Shown: piece after piece, positions 16,362-26,213 of the stretch
Position numbering within the stretch: the first letter of the stretch is position 1
Layout: every line of letters starts with the position of its first letter
DNA from: Enterobacterales bacterium CwR94
GTDB lineage: Bacteria > Pseudomonadota > Gammaproteobacteria > Enterobacterales > Enterobacteriaceae
Reading direction: 5' to 3'
DNA length: 64,000 bases
Assembly (NCBI GenBank): GCA_002837195.1
Contig: KZ478065.1
Location: forward strand, 62,001 to 126,000
The notes under the pieces: model-generated
The model's database searches: none
What the model saw: only the letters and a program-made list of their open reading frames with translations
Told to the model about the DNA's origin: nothing
Position numbers and translations under genes: made by a program

Positions 16362-18329
16362 TTATTGCAACGACTGCACATGCTGCTGCCAATACTGCGC
16401 TTGCTCCGCATCCCAGTGCTGAAGCGCTAACCGTGCCTCTTGTCGCAGGGCTTGCAGCAGTTCCCGGCGCCCCTGCAAGCGGTGGTGATGGCAGAGTACA
16501 GCGGTACTGAGCCCCTCGCGCAGCGTCCCGCGCAGTAAAGGCAGCGCCAGCGTTGAGCGTGACAATAAGGCCTGCGTCGGGGCGATCACCGATTCCAGTG
16601 GACGCTGCGCCCATGCAAACCCAGCCAGGCTTCGCCAGTCCTCCACCTCAAAACGCAACGAGCACTGCGGCGTGCAGGGCCATTCCGCCAGCGCCAACGC
16701 GTGCCCATCCGCCCCCAGACGCTGTTGCAGAGACTGATTCATATGCTGTGCAAGGGCATGGGCTGCTTCGGTGAGCGGCTTGATCGCCATCGCGCTGTAA
16801 CATCCACTGCTGGCTTCCCGCTGTGTGCCCAATCGCACCAGTTGAAACCCGCAGGCGAGCCAGAAATCCCACAGTGCGCGAGTGTAGCCAAAACTCACGG
16901 ACAGAAAATCAACGTCTGCCTCTGCCTCCGCTTGCACCTGCTCAATCAACTGTTGTCCGATGCCGTGGCGTCGCAACGTTGGCGTAACAGCAATGCGGCT
17001 GACTCGCTGAGAGCGCAGCGTCGCCGCCTGCGGCCATCCACCGTGTGCCGCCAGAGATTGCGCAACCAGGTTACCTTTTGGCCGACGATACCCTGCCCAT
17101 ACCTGTTGCGCCAGACGCGCATCCAGCCCGCCCTCTTCCACCAGCCAAACGCCCGCCACCACGTGCTCCCCGGCGAAGACGGCCCGGAAGCGTTGTCCCG
17201 GTGCGTCCAGCAGACGGCGTAAATCTAACGGCGAGGTGCGATAGTGGGCGCTGGTTAGCAGTTGATACAATGCCAGCAGTTGCGCGGGAGTCTGTGCTGT
17301 CAACGTGGCACTGTGTGTTATCTGTGTCACGGGTAAGGGTTCTGGCTCCGCGAACACCATAATGCGTCCCATCACGCGCTCCAGAGGACAATGGACACCC
17401 CAGCGCTGTGGGCAATCGAGGGTCATCAGGGTGACATTCGCGAGTGTGGCGCAAAATTTAAGCACAAAGCCGCGCCCGGTCCCCTCATAGCCTTGTACCG
17501 TTGTCGTGAACAACACACGAGAAAAATAGCCAACCAGTTGCTGAAGCTGAGGAAGTGGGATCGCCGCCGCCTCATCAATCAATAACCAGTCGGCCTGAGG
17601 AACACGTTGCTGTTCACAGGCCGCCAATAAGGCATCCGGGGCCATAAAAGAGAAGGCCTCACCGGCAAACTGCGCCAACACCTGGGTTGAGACTTTTGCG
17701 GGGGCCGTCACCAGACACCGACCTGGCCAACAGGCTGCTAACTGGCCCGCCAGCGCTGATTTACCGCGCCCGCGCGCAGCCGTTAGCACATAGTTTCCTG
17801 GTGGTGCTGCACGCAGCTGCGTTAAAAGGGCCTGTTGCTGTTGTGAAGCGTCTTTTTGCCACGCCAGTGCTGGCGGGGGCGCTGGCAGTGCACAGGCCTG
17901 TCCTTCTCGCCAAATCACGACGTCAGCATCCTGTTGCAGACAGCTTTGCAGATGATGGATAAAAGCAGGCGTGGGGATCGGGACATCTTGCTCGTGCCAG
18001 CGCAGGCTATCCCCGTCGGGGGTATTTGCCCACTGCTCCCACGCCGGTACCTGCACAATCAGCCAACTGCCCGCGCGTAAGGTGCCGCTTAATGCCGCCA
18101 GCGCTTCTGCGTTGATCCCCTGCTGCGCCGTATAGACAGCATGGGTGAACTCCTGCCCGAGCAGATGACGGGCAGAATCTTGTGTACTGAGGGTCAGCCA
18201 GTCGCCCGGCAGTTGCTGCTGCCAGTCAGCGGTCTGTTGCTGGCACCAATCCTGAGAACCGCTTAACAGCAGCAAGCGGCGTTGACCCGCTTGCTGCATC
18301 GCGTCTGTAAAAGCAGAGAGTGCCAGCAT
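16362..18329 (-). CDS. tmcA: tRNA(Met) cytidine acetyltransferase TmcA
   Basis: This enzyme forms N4-acetylcytidine at the wobble base of elongator tRNA-Met using acetyl-CoA and ATP. It has an N-terminal DUF1726 domain, a helicase-like ATPase with Walker A 'TAARGRGKSALAG' and 'LLIDEAAAIP', and a GNAT domain with 'SRIAVTPTLRRHGIGQQLIEQV' and 'SFGYTRALWDFW'. ATG 18329 is preferred because it overlaps the ypfJ stop as TAATG, implying coupling; a GTG at 18353 is the alternative. With the ATG it has 655 residues, near the E. coli size of 671. Confidence 0.95.
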   Translation of the reverse strand: MLALSAFTDAMQQAGQRRLLLLSGSQDWCQQQTADWQQQLPGDWLTLSTQDSARHLLGQEFTHAVYTAQQGINAEALAALSGTLRAGSWLIVQVPAWEQWANTPDGDSLRWHEQDVPIPTPAFIHHLQSCLQQDADVVIWREGQACALPAPPPALAWQKDASQQQQALLTQLRAAPPGNYVLTAARGRGKSALAGQLAACWPGRCLVTAPAKVSTQVLAQFAGEAFSFMAPDALLAACEQQRVPQADWLLIDEAAAIPLPQLQQLVGYFSRVLFTTTVQGYEGTGRGFVLKFCATLANVTLMTLDCPQRWGVHCPLERVMGRIMVFAEPEPLPVTQITHSATLTAQTPAQLLALYQLLTSAHYRTSPLDLRRLLDAPGQRFRAVFAGEHVVAGVWLVEEGGLDARLAQQVWAGYRRPKGNLVAQSLAAHGGWPQAATLRSQRVSRIAVTPTLRRHGIGQQLIEQVQAEAEADVDFLSVSFGYTRALWDFWLACGFQLVRLGTQREASSGCYSAMAIKPLTEAAHALAQHMNQSLQQRLGADGHALALAEWPCTPQCSLRFEVEDWRSLAGFAWAQRPLESVIAPTQALLSRSTLALPLLRGTLREGLSTAVLCHHHRLQGRRELLQALRQEARLALQHWDAEQAQYWQQHVQSLQ

Positions 18330-19189
18330 TAACGGCTGGCGAAGGTGTTGCACTGACCCGGATCGCCGCTGTCAAAGCCGCGTTTTAGCCATGTGTAGCG
18401 CTGCTCAGAAGTACCGTGGGTGAAGCTGTCAGGTACCACACGCCCTTGTCCGCGTTGCTGCAAGCGATCATCGCCGATCGCTTCGGCCGCATTAAGGGCT
18501 TCTTGCAAGTCGCCCGCTTCCAGCATCTTGTCTTTTTCAGCGTAATGTCCCCAGACACCGGCAAAGCAGTCGGCCTGTAATTCCATTTTCACTGACAGTT
18601 GATTGGCCTGGGTTTGCGACGCATTTTGCTGCATTTGACGCACTTTAGGCTCAATATCTAACAGTTTTTGCACATGGTGACCCACTTCGTGTGCAATCAC
18701 GTAGGCCTGTGCAAAATCGCCACCGGCACCCAGTTTGGTTTTCATTTCGTCATAAAAGGACAGGTCAACATACACCGTTTGATCGCCGGGACAGTAAAAC
18801 GGCCCCATGGCTGCCTGGCCGGTACCGCAACTGGTTGAGGTGACACCACGGTACATCACCAGTTTGGGTGGGACGTATTTTTTGCCCATCTGCTGGAAGA
18901 TGGTCTGCCAGGTATCTTCGGTACTGGCCAGCATCACCGAGGTGAATTTGGCAGATTCATCATCATTTGGCGAGATGCGCTGTTGCTGCATCGAGGTCGG
19001 TGAACCGCCACCGCCGCCTAAAAGAGGCGAAAGATCATAGCCGTAATACCCCGCCACCATCACAACAATCAGTAAAATGATACCGCCCTTACCGCGCGGC
19101 ACACGCATGCGACCGCCCCCCATCATATTGGGTGACTGACTCCGCCTGTCTTCTACATTGTTACTTTCCCGACGCCCTTGCCAACGCAT
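18329..19189 (-). CDS. ypfJ: Neutral zinc metallopeptidase YpfJ
   Basis: The 286-residue protein starts [16 protein letters not shown], which matches E. coli YpfJ and fixes the start at ATG 19189 (GAGG upstream). A single membrane helix (about 38-55) and a Gly-rich linker are followed by a metallopeptidase domain with zinc motif HEVGHH in '[15 protein letters not shown]' and '[14 protein letters not shown]'. Substrate and function are unknown. It precedes tmcA and overlaps its start. Confidence 0.92.
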   Translation of the reverse strand: MRWQGRRESNNVEDRRSQSPNMMGGGRMRVPRGKGGIILLIVVMVAGYYGYDLSPLLGGGGGSPTSMQQQRISPNDDESAKFTSVMLASTEDTWQTIFQQMGKKYVPPKLVMYRGVTSTSCGTGQAAMGPFYCPGDQTVYVDLSFYDEMKTKLGAGGDFAQAYVIAHEVGHHVQKLLDIEPKVRQMQQNASQTQANQLSVKMELQADCFAGVWGHYAEKDKMLEAGDLQEALNAAEAIGDDRLQQRGQGRVVPDSFTHGTSEQRYTWLKRGFDSGDPGQCNTFASR

Positions 19190-19288
19190 AAAATCTACCT
19201 CGTTATCCTTATTTTGGTGATGTGCTGATTTTAGTCGGCTGAGAAGGGAATCACCAGTGTGGTGCAAGGCGGAAAAATCAAACAGGGC

Positions 19289-19344
19289 CAGACGTTATAC
19301 GTCTGTTTAAGACCTTCACCCTCTCCATCGCAGAGAAGGTGAAG
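19289..19344. repeat. Two hairpins between purC and ypfJ
   Basis: CAGACG-TTATA-CGTCTG (19289-19305) and CTTCACCCTCTC / GAGAAGGTGAAG (19314-19325 / 19333-19344, one mismatch) sit back to back in the 180-bp gap. They could terminate purC or be a small dispersed palindromic repeat. Neither has a strong U-run. Confidence 0.45.
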
Positions 19345-19371
19345 TATTTCGGCAGGTAAACGATTGCGCGG

Positions 19372-20085
19372 TTAGTCTAATTTTACGCCGAGACGCTTTG
19401 CAACTTCTTCATAGGCTTCAATGACGCCACCCAGGCTCTGACGGAAACGATCTTTGTCCATTTTTGCCATCGTGTTCTTGTCCCACAGGCGCGCGCCGTC
19501 AGGAGAGAACTCGTCACCCAGCACCACTTCGCCGTTGAATAAACCAAATTCCAGTTTGAAATCCACCAGAATAAGACCTGCATCGTCAAACAGTTTGCTC
19601 AATACGTCGTTGGCTTTGTAGGTTAATTCACGCATCCGCGCCAGGTGTTCTTTCCCTACCCAACCAAATGTTTCGCAATATGACTCATTCACCATTGGAT
19701 CGTGCATTTCGTCATTTTTCAGAAACAGGTCAAACAACGGAGGGTTTAACGCAATACCTTCTTCAATACCCAGACGTTTTACCAGAGAGCCTGCCGCGCG
19801 ATTACGCACCACGCATTCCACCGGCACCATGTCCAGTTTTTTGACCAGCGCTTCGTTGTCAGATAACAGCGCTTCCATCTGCGTCGGGATGCCCGCTTCT
19901 TCCAGTTTGGTCATAATGAAATGGTTGAACTTGTTGTTCACCATACCTTTGCGATCAAACTGCTCAATGCGCGCCCCATCACCGGCTGATGTATCGTTGC
20001 GGAACTCCAGCACCAGCAAGTCAGGGTTCTCGGTGCTGTAGACGGTTTTTGCCTTGCCGCGATACAACTCAGCTTTCTTTTGCAT
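19372..20085 (-). CDS. purC: SAICAR synthetase PurC
   Basis: The 237-residue enzyme joins aspartate to CAIR in purine synthesis and is the same length as E. coli PurC. The whole sequence follows it closely, for example '[32 protein letters not shown]' in pattern and '[20 protein letters not shown]'. ATG 20085 (MQKKAEL) is chosen because GGAG lies upstream and the N-terminus aligns. It lies downstream of bamC but is separated from it by a terminator, so it probably has its own promoter. Confidence 0.96.
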   Translation of the reverse strand: MQKKAELYRGKAKTVYSTENPDLLVLEFRNDTSAGDGARIEQFDRKGMVNNKFNHFIMTKLEEAGIPTQMEALLSDNEALVKKLDMVPVECVVRNRAAGSLVKRLGIEEGIALNPPLFDLFLKNDEMHDPMVNESYCETFGWVGKEHLARMRELTYKANDVLSKLFDDAGLILVDFKLEFGLFNGEVVLGDEFSPDGARLWDKNTMAKMDKDRFRQSLGGVIEAYEEVAKRLGVKLD

Positions 20086-20133
20086 CTTGATAAACTCCAC
20101 ACATATAGAAAAGGTACTGGCCAGAACGGCTAT

Positions 20134-20162
20134 AAAAAAACAGGGCCGAATAAATCCGGCCC
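20134..20162 (-). terminator. Rho-independent terminator of dapA-bamC
   Basis: On the minus strand a GGGCCG / CGGCCC stem with an 8-nt loop is followed by TG and seven U, 13 bp past the bamC stop. Confidence 0.85.
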
Positions 20163-20174
20163 CGGTTACTTATC

Positions 20175-21206
20175 TTAATTCAGTGCCGCCTGGAAGACGG
20201 CCACTAACGCATCATTTTGCGATTGCGTGAGTGGGTGCCCTTTCGGGTCGATAAATTGCAGACTGCTGCGGTTATCTAAATCGCCCACTTGCAGTTTGTA
20301 ATCACCGTTGGTCAGTTGCGGATCTTTCGCACCAATGCTGTCCCAAGTGCTTTCGCTTGGGGATTTGTAACTGACCGACAGGCTACCCTGATTGCGGTTG
20401 CTGTCTTTCACTTCCATACCCACTTTGCTCAACGCCGCAGGCAAGCGCTGCCAGACGGTGGCGAAAGGTGCACGCAGCACCAGATTCGGCAGGCCAGTAT
20501 CATCCGCTCCGCTTTGCACATCGATTTGTCCCACGCTACGGTTTGCCGCAGAGTTTTGACGTGCACTTTCTTGCTTATCCAGACCGCTGCTCAGCACATT
20601 CAACATCTGTGCGTTGTAACGCTGGATTTGCGTAGGCGCGGTGACATCGCTGCCGTTCTGTTGCAATTGCAGCAATTTAACCGACAGGGCTTGTTGATAG
20701 CCTTGCTGCTGTACGCTGATTTGATAACGACCACGGTATTGCTGGTCTTCATCCGCACGATTCCATTGAACCCAGTCGGTGGTGAGCGTCTGGCTGGCAT
20801 CCTGGCGATCGGCAATCGGGAAAGTGGCGTCCCTTACCACGTTGACCACTTCTGACCACAGACCGCTGCTATTCGCACCATCGAGCAGTAACACACCCGT
20901 GTCACCACCAAACTGCGTCCGCGTGCCGTTCATTAACGCCAGCGGTTGCGCCGGTGGGCGAATATCTAACTGCTTACCGACCGCGCTTTCACTGCGAGCA
21001 GGCGGGACATCGTAGTCACCGTTTTGCAGGGGCAGGATCATGCCCGCGGGTGCGTTTAACTCGTGCAATTCCGCAGCCTGCAGATAAGATTCGTCACCGC
21101 TTACCTGGCGTTTATAGCGCTGATCGCTCGAACACGCGGCCAGCATCATCACCAAAGAAAGCCCAACGACTTTCGCCAACGCAGATTTTTGTACAGAGTA
21201 AGCCAT
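20175..21206 (-). CDS. bamC: Outer-membrane assembly lipoprotein BamC
   Basis: The 343-residue lipoprotein has a signal peptide ending in lipobox L-A-A-C ('[24 protein letters not shown]'), so it is lipidated and sent to the outer membrane. After an unstructured segment that contacts BamD come two helix-grip domains; '[39 protein letters not shown]' marks one. It is a non-essential part of the BAM complex that inserts beta-barrel proteins. It follows dapA by 15 bp in the conserved dapA-bamC operon. Confidence 0.95.
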   Translation of the reverse strand: MAYSVQKSALAKVVGLSLVMMLAACSSDQRYKRQVSGDESYLQAAELHELNAPAGMILPLQNGDYDVPPARSESAVGKQLDIRPPAQPLALMNGTRTQFGGDTGVLLLDGANSSGLWSEVVNVVRDATFPIADRQDASQTLTTDWVQWNRADEDQQYRGRYQISVQQQGYQQALSVKLLQLQQNGSDVTAPTQIQRYNAQMLNVLSSGLDKQESARQNSAANRSVGQIDVQSGADDTGLPNLVLRAPFATVWQRLPAALSKVGMEVKDSNRNQGSLSVSYKSPSESTWDSIGAKDPQLTNGDYKLQVGDLDNRSSLQFIDPKGHPLTQSQNDALVAVFQAALN

Positions 21207-21221
21207 CAAGTTTCCCTAATT

Positions 21222-22100
21222 TTACAGCAGGCCTGCGTGTTTGAGTGCCTGCTCGACAACCGGTCGCGCTGCATCGGTGATCGGTGTCATCGGCAGACGC
21301 AACGTGTCGGTTGCAATTAATCCAAGCTGTTTCGCCGCCCATTTAACCGGAATTGGGTTAGGTTCGACAAACAGTTTATGATGCAACGGCATCAGTCGCT
21401 GATTTAAACGGCGTGCTTCGGCAAAATTTCCCTGCTTCGCCAGGGCGCACAGTTCGGCCATTTCACGCGCGGCAATGTTCGCCGTTACGGAAATAACACC
21501 GTGTCCACCCAGGTGCATCAAGTCAAGTGCGCTTGCATCATCACCGCTGACGATAACAAAGTCGTCAGAAACCAGCTCTTGGATCTGAGAAACACGGGAT
21601 AAGTTCCCGGTCGCTTCCTTAATACCAATAATATTTTCGATTTTCGCCAGGCGACCCACGGTCTCTGGCAGCATGTCGCAACCGGTACGTGACGGCACGT
21701 TGTACAGCATTTGCGGCAGGCTGGTGCTTTCCGCAATGGCTTTAAAGTGCTGGTACAACCCTTCCTGCGTGGGACGGTTGTAGTAAGGCACAACCGTTAG
21801 ACATCCCACCACGCCGGTGTTCTCAAAGCGCTTAGTCAGCGAGATGGCTTCTGCGGTGGCATTTGCACCGGTCCCGGCAATAACCGGGATACGCCCCGCG
21901 GCCAGATCTAAGGTCAGCATGACCACATCGCCGTGCTCATCATGGCTTAGCGTGGCGGATTCGCCGGTGGTGCCAACAGAAACAATCGCCGCAGTTCCGC
22001 TGGCGACATGATAATCAATCAGTTTTTTCAAACTCGCCCGGCAGACATTACCTTTCTCATCCATCGGTGTAACGAGCGCAACAATACTTCCCGTGAACAT
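21222..22100 (-). CDS. dapA: Dihydrodipicolinate synthase DapA
   Basis: The 292-residue TIM-barrel aldolase condenses pyruvate with aspartate semialdehyde, the first committed step of lysine/diaminopimelate synthesis. The Schiff-base lysine is in '[10 protein letters not shown]', and 'GTTGESATL' and 'YNVPSRTG' carry the Thr/Tyr relay residues. ATG 22100 ([13 protein letters not shown]) gives exactly the E. coli length; upstream in-frame ATGs add unconserved residues. It is divergent from gcvR. Confidence 0.97.
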   Translation of the reverse strand: MFTGSIVALVTPMDEKGNVCRASLKKLIDYHVASGTAAIVSVGTTGESATLSHDEHGDVVMLTLDLAAGRIPVIAGTGANATAEAISLTKRFENTGVVGCLTVVPYYNRPTQEGLYQHFKAIAESTSLPQMLYNVPSRTGCDMLPETVGRLAKIENIIGIKEATGNLSRVSQIQELVSDDFVIVSGDDASALDLMHLGGHGVISVTANIAAREMAELCALAKQGNFAEARRLNQRLMPLHHKLFVEPNPIPVKWAAKQLGLIATDTLRLPMTPITDAARPVVEQALKHAGLL

Positions 22101-22268
22101 TGGCATCCCCTTCACTAACTTGTGCTTCATGGTACGGTTGAGCGGCAGTGAAAAGCAAGCAGCAGGCCCCTTCTGAGGCTTGGCAGAGGGTATTTTTTAT
22201 GTTTACCTTAAGGTTATCACTCTTACTAATCACTCGGCGTTGTCACGACGAGAACAGGAAGCCCCACT

Positions 22269-22862
22269 TTGCCGCAATCTCAGCTTCACCAACTGGTGAT
22301 CACCGCTCTGGGTGCCGACCGCCCAGGTATCGTGAATACGATCACCCGCCACGTCAGCAGCTGCGGTTGCAATATCGAGGACAGCCGCCTGGCCATGCTG
22401 GGTGAAGAGTTCACCTTTATTATGTTGCTGTCCGGCAGTTGGAACGCGATTAACCTCATTGAATCCACCCTGCCGATGAAAGGCGCTGAACTGGACCTGC
22501 TGATCGTCATGAAACGCACCGCCGCGCAGCAACGCCCTGCGATGCCTGCCACGGTGTGGGTGCAAGTTGAGGTGGATGACTCCCCTCATCTTATTGAGCG
22601 CTTCACTGACCTGTTTGATAGCCATCAGATGAATATTGCGGAACTGATCTCAAGGACGCAGCCTGCCAATGACACCAGCCCTTCACGGCTCTATATTCAG
22701 ATTACCGCGCACAGTCCGGCACACGGTGACGGATCAGTTATTGAACATGCGTTTAACAAGCTATGTACAGAACTCAGCGCACAAGGCACTATTAGCGTGG
22801 TGAATTACCCACAGCATGATGAAAGAATGGAGAGCAGTGATGAATCCACTGAAAGCCGGTGA
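22269..22862 (+). CDS. gcvR: Glycine cleavage system regulator GcvR
   Basis: The 197-residue protein has two ACT domains and no DNA-binding motif. It binds GcvA and, without glycine, turns it into a repressor of gcvTHP. It follows E. coli GcvR closely from 'LVITALGADRPGIVNTITRHV' onward. The start is a TTG at 22269, supported by AGGAA at 22256-22260 and alignment with the E. coli N-terminus. Its 3' end overlaps bcp by 23 bp. Confidence 0.92.
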   Translation: MPQSQLHQLVITALGADRPGIVNTITRHVSSCGCNIEDSRLAMLGEEFTFIMLLSGSWNAINLIESTLPMKGAELDLLIVMKRTAAQQRPAMPATVWVQVEVDDSPHLIERFTDLFDSHQMNIAELISRTQPANDTSPSRLYIQITAHSPAHGDGSVIEHAFNKLCTELSAQGTISVVNYPQHDERMESSDESTESR

Positions 22863-23307
22863 TACCGCACCGAAATTTAGCTTGCCCGATCAAGATGGCG
22901 AACAAGTAAATTTGGCCGACTTCCAGGGTCAACGTGTACTGGTTTACTTCTATCCGAAAGCCATGACGCCAGGCTGTACCGTTCAAGCCTGTGGCCTGCG
23001 CGATAATATGGATGAGTTAAAGAAAGCCAACGTAGAAGTGCTGGGCATCAGCACTGATAAATCTGAAAAGCTGTCGCGTTTTATTGAGAAAGAAGTACTG
23101 AATTTTACGCTGCTGTCAGATGAAGACCACCAGGTCTGCGAGCAGTTTGGTGTATGGGGCGAGAAATCCTTTATGGGCAAAACCTATGACGGTATTCACC
23201 GCATCAGCTTTTTGATTGGCACCGATGGCAAAGTGGAAAAAGTGTTTGATGACTTTAAGACCTCTAACCACCATGACATCGTGATGGAATATTTGAAGTC
23301 TGCCTGA
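22840..23307 (+). CDS. bcp: Thiol peroxidase Bcp
   Basis: The 155-residue atypical 2-Cys peroxiredoxin has peroxidatic Cys in 'YPKAMTPGCTVQACGLRD' and a resolving Cys five residues later, the Bcp/PrxQ arrangement. It reduces hydrogen peroxide and organic peroxides with thioredoxin. ATG 22840 is inside the end of gcvR, preceded by GGAGAG, so translation is coupled. Confidence 0.95.
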   Translation: MNPLKAGDTAPKFSLPDQDGEQVNLADFQGQRVLVYFYPKAMTPGCTVQACGLRDNMDELKKANVEVLGISTDKSEKLSRFIEKEVLNFTLLSDEDHQVCEQFGVWGEKSFMGKTYDGIHRISFLIGTDGKVEKVFDDFKTSNHHDIVMEYLKSA

Positions 23308-23327
23308 AACAGGCAAACGCGTGACAT

Positions 23328-23353
23328 CGGCCCCAGCGTGTAGTGTGGGGCCG
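23328..23353. repeat. Hairpin between convergent bcp and perM
   Basis: CGGCCCCA and TGGGGCCG form an 8-bp stem with a 10-nt loop in the 63-bp gap. No T-run follows on either side, so it is only a possible terminator. Confidence 0.4.
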
Positions 23354-23370
23354 AATGCCATATCGCAACG

Positions 23371-24432
23371 TTAGTGGTGTCCAACCGCCTCATCAGGCCA
23401 GGCATGGACCACGGCTTTCACCAGCGTTGCCAGCGGAATAGCAAAAAACACGCCCCAGAATCCCCACAGCCCACCGAAAATCACCACTGACAGAATAATC
23501 ACCAACGGATGCAGGTTCACCGCTTCTGAGAACAGAATCGGCACCAGGACATTGCCATCCAGCGCCTGAATAATCAGATAAATGATAATCATGGTCCAAA
23601 AATCGCTGCCTAATCCCCACTGGAATAACCCCACGCAAATCACTGGGATGGTGACCATTAAGGCACCGACGTAAGGGATCATGACAGAGAAGCCGACAAG
23701 CACGGCCAGCAGCAGCGAATAATTGAGGCCCAGCGCCAGAAAGGCTATCCAGCTCACCACACCAACGGCCATCATCTCCACGACTTTACCGCGAATGTAG
23801 TTGGTGATTTGCTCGTTCATCTCGCTCCAGACCTGCCCGGCTAAACCACGGTTTTGCGGTAGCACGCGGCGTACTGCGTTCAGTAACTGCGTTTTATCCT
23901 TCAGCAAGAAGAACACCATCATTGGCACCAGCACCAGATAGATAGCCAGCGTCATCAGCCCCACCAGCGAAGCCAGCGAGTACTTGACCACCGACTCGCC
24001 AACGCCGCTCAGGCGATTGCGCAGGTTTTCAGCCACGATGTCGATCACCCCTGCATCCACCAACGCCGGATAACGCTGCGGGAGCCCGGCAGCAAAGGTG
24101 TACAGTTTATTCAGCATATTGGGGGTGTCACGGAGTAAGGTCACGCCCTGCTGCCACACCACCGGTGCGACCACTAACACACTGACCAGCAAGATCCCGG
24201 CAAACAGCGTCAGTACAATGCCCGTCGCGGCTGACCGTGAAAGCCCCGCGCGCTCAAGGCGTACCGTCGGCCATTCCAGCAGGTACGCTAAGACCAACGC
24301 AACCAGCAAGGGAGCCAATAATCCATTGAAAAAGAATAGGATACAAAAAGACGCCACTAAAATAATCAACAATGCAATAGCCTGCGGATCACTAAACCGA
24401 CGGCGATACCATTGCATTAACAAATCCAGCAT
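23371..24432 (-). CDS. perM: AI-2E-family transporter PerM
   Basis: The 353-residue inner-membrane protein (UPF0118/AI-2E exporter family) has about eight membrane helices and the conserved C-terminal 'IPYVGALMVTIPV', 'QALDGNVLVPILFSEAVNLHPLVIILSVVIFGGLWGFWGVFFAIPLA' pattern of the family. Length and sequence match E. coli PerM (353). The substrate of PerM is not established. In E. coli it is divergent from bepA; here about 4.3 kb of other genes separates them. Confidence 0.92.
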   Translation of the reverse strand: MLDLLMQWYRRRFSDPQAIALLIILVASFCILFFFNGLLAPLLVALVLAYLLEWPTVRLERAGLSRSAATGIVLTLFAGILLVSVLVVAPVVWQQGVTLLRDTPNMLNKLYTFAAGLPQRYPALVDAGVIDIVAENLRNRLSGVGESVVKYSLASLVGLMTLAIYLVLVPMMVFFLLKDKTQLLNAVRRVLPQNRGLAGQVWSEMNEQITNYIRGKVVEMMAVGVVSWIAFLALGLNYSLLLAVLVGFSVMIPYVGALMVTIPVICVGLFQWGLGSDFWTMIIIYLIIQALDGNVLVPILFSEAVNLHPLVIILSVVIFGGLWGFWGVFFAIPLATLVKAVVHAWPDEAVGHH

Positions 24433-24483
24433 TACCTATCCTTACCATCCTTCACATGTGGGGCGATTGTACGCCAGCGCTGC

Positions 24484-26070
24484 TCAGTTCGCGACATCCG
24501 CCAGTGCGGTATTGGCTGTCATCACACAATTACGCCCTGCGTGCTTGGCCTCGTAGAGCGCATTATCCGCCTGACGAAAAACCTGCTCCAGCGTCTGTTG
24601 CATCGGTTGCCACTCGGCAACACCAATCGAGATCGACAACTGTCCCACCACCGGAAAAGGCGTCATAAACACGGCTTCACGTACGCGTTCGGCCACCTCG
24701 CTGGCGTGGGTCAGCGTGGTGCCTGGCAGAATCATCAGAAACTCTTCCCCACCGTTGCGGCACACCACATCGCCTTGCCGGGCATTGTCCTGTAGCAGAC
24801 TGGCAATCGAGGCGATCACCCGATCGCCGGTGTCATGTCCCCAGTTATCGTTCACCCGCTTAAAGTGATCAATGTCTAACGCCAGCACCGTAAAGGGTTG
24901 CTGGGTGGCCACGAAATATTCCAGCACAGCGCTCAGTCCGCGCCGATTCAGCAGCCGCGTCATCGGATCGGTTTGCACTTCCACTTTCAGGCGGCCAATT
25001 TTCTCCTGCACTAAGCTAATGCCCGTGAGCATCGCGCGTTTGATTTGCGCCGCTTCAAAATACCAGGAGCGAATGCTGTTGATCTCGGAGGCCACTGCAG
25101 GGGTATCCATCTGGCTGGCCTTACGCGCTAATTGCCACAATGGCAACGCGATCCAGCGCGCCATCAACCAAGCGCACAGCAAGGTCAATAGCGCAAAGGG
25201 CACGGAATGGGTTAACACTTTAAACAGCAGACCGCTTAAGGGTTGCAAGGTTGCCGCAGTGGGTTTCAGGGCAATAATGGTCCAGTTAGCTACCGGCACC
25301 ACCGCATAACCCGCCAGCATAGGCGTGTTATCACGCATGACTTCGCGATAGCCATTTTGCTGCTGTTCACGCTGCTCATCAGGAATCAGCGGCATCACAC
25401 TTTGCCCCAACAGGCGTGGATCGGGATGATACAGCACCCGATTTTCACCGTCCGTGACCATCAGCGAGGAGCCATCACGATAAAATTGCGCGCCCAATAA
25501 TTCATTAAGAATGCTTTTTTTCTTCAGATAAATCGTCCCGCCAATATAGCCTTGGTACTCCCCGCTTTTTGACCATATCGGCCAGGAGACAAACACCATT
25601 AAATTATTGGCGGCGGATAAGGTGGGTTTACTGATTAAGGGTTTACGCTCACTCAGCGCCTCTTTGGCCGCTTCAGTGTGCAATTGCACGCCACGCAATT
25701 TAAGTGATTCGGGGGAGATGCCTTTCACCCGCCCATACTGATCGACGATCAATACCGAGTTAAAGCTGTTGGTTTGCTCACGCAGGCGCGTCACTTCCGC
25801 CATCAGCACAGCGTCGTCGTCCAGTTTGTCGGCTATGTAGTTGGCGCTCCAGGCCAGTTGTCCCTGCACCTGCTGAAAAAACAGCCCGGTGGTGGACGCC
25901 AGCTTCGTGGCATAGACCCGGTTTGACTCCAGCGTATTTTCAATCAAGACCTGACGCTGCACGCGCCAACTGGCATACAGCGAATTCGCGAGCGTAATCA
26001 CGATGCTGGCCACCGCCAATAAGGTAATTAAGGTACGCAGATCGTTTCTTGGCTTGAGCAGCCTTAACAT
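24484..26070 (-). CDS. Cache-domain GGDEF diguanylate cyclase
   Basis: The 528-residue membrane enzyme should make cyclic di-GMP. A membrane helix near residues 14-32 is followed by a periplasmic Cache-type sensor ('VLIVDQYGRVKGISPESLKLRG', 'WPIWSKSGEYQGYIGGTIYL'), a second helix near 275-295 and a GGDEF domain with active motif GGEEF near residue 442. The inhibitory site RxxD is intact as RQGD, five residues before GGEEF, so product inhibition is expected. The ligand of the Cache domain is unknown. It lies 51 bp from perM on the same strand, in a block absent from the E. coli perM-bepA junction. Confidence 0.92.
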   Translation of the reverse strand: MLRLLKPRNDLRTLITLLAVASIVITLANSLYASWRVQRQVLIENTLESNRVYATKLASTTGLFFQQVQGQLAWSANYIADKLDDDAVLMAEVTRLREQTNSFNSVLIVDQYGRVKGISPESLKLRGVQLHTEAAKEALSERKPLISKPTLSAANNLMVFVSWPIWSKSGEYQGYIGGTIYLKKKSILNELLGAQFYRDGSSLMVTDGENRVLYHPDPRLLGQSVMPLIPDEQREQQQNGYREVMRDNTPMLAGYAVVPVANWTIIALKPTAATLQPLSGLLFKVLTHSVPFALLTLLCAWLMARWIALPLWQLARKASQMDTPAVASEINSIRSWYFEAAQIKRAMLTGISLVQEKIGRLKVEVQTDPMTRLLNRRGLSAVLEYFVATQQPFTVLALDIDHFKRVNDNWGHDTGDRVIASIASLLQDNARQGDVVCRNGGEEFLMILPGTTLTHASEVAERVREAVFMTPFPVVGQLSISIGVAEWQPMQQTLEQVFRQADNALYEAKHAGRNCVMTANTALADVAN

Positions 26071-26213
26071 AGTAGGTTCTCAGCGGTGCCAATGGCGCAA
26101 AGCCCCTGAAAACGTGGGGAATAGTCGCGACACGGAGGGAATAATCAATGCCGCATAGTACACCCGGCCTCAATTTGGCGACAGAGGAATGTAAAGGGAT
26201 TTCACTGCGTTAT

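Noticed and set aside
16701-17222. Plus-strand reading frame inside tmcA
   Set aside because: Shadow of a long GC-rich gene; Cys/Arg-rich composition and no ribosome site.
20289-20855. Plus-strand reading frame inside bamC
   Set aside because: Antisense to a clear lipoprotein gene; no signal or family motif.
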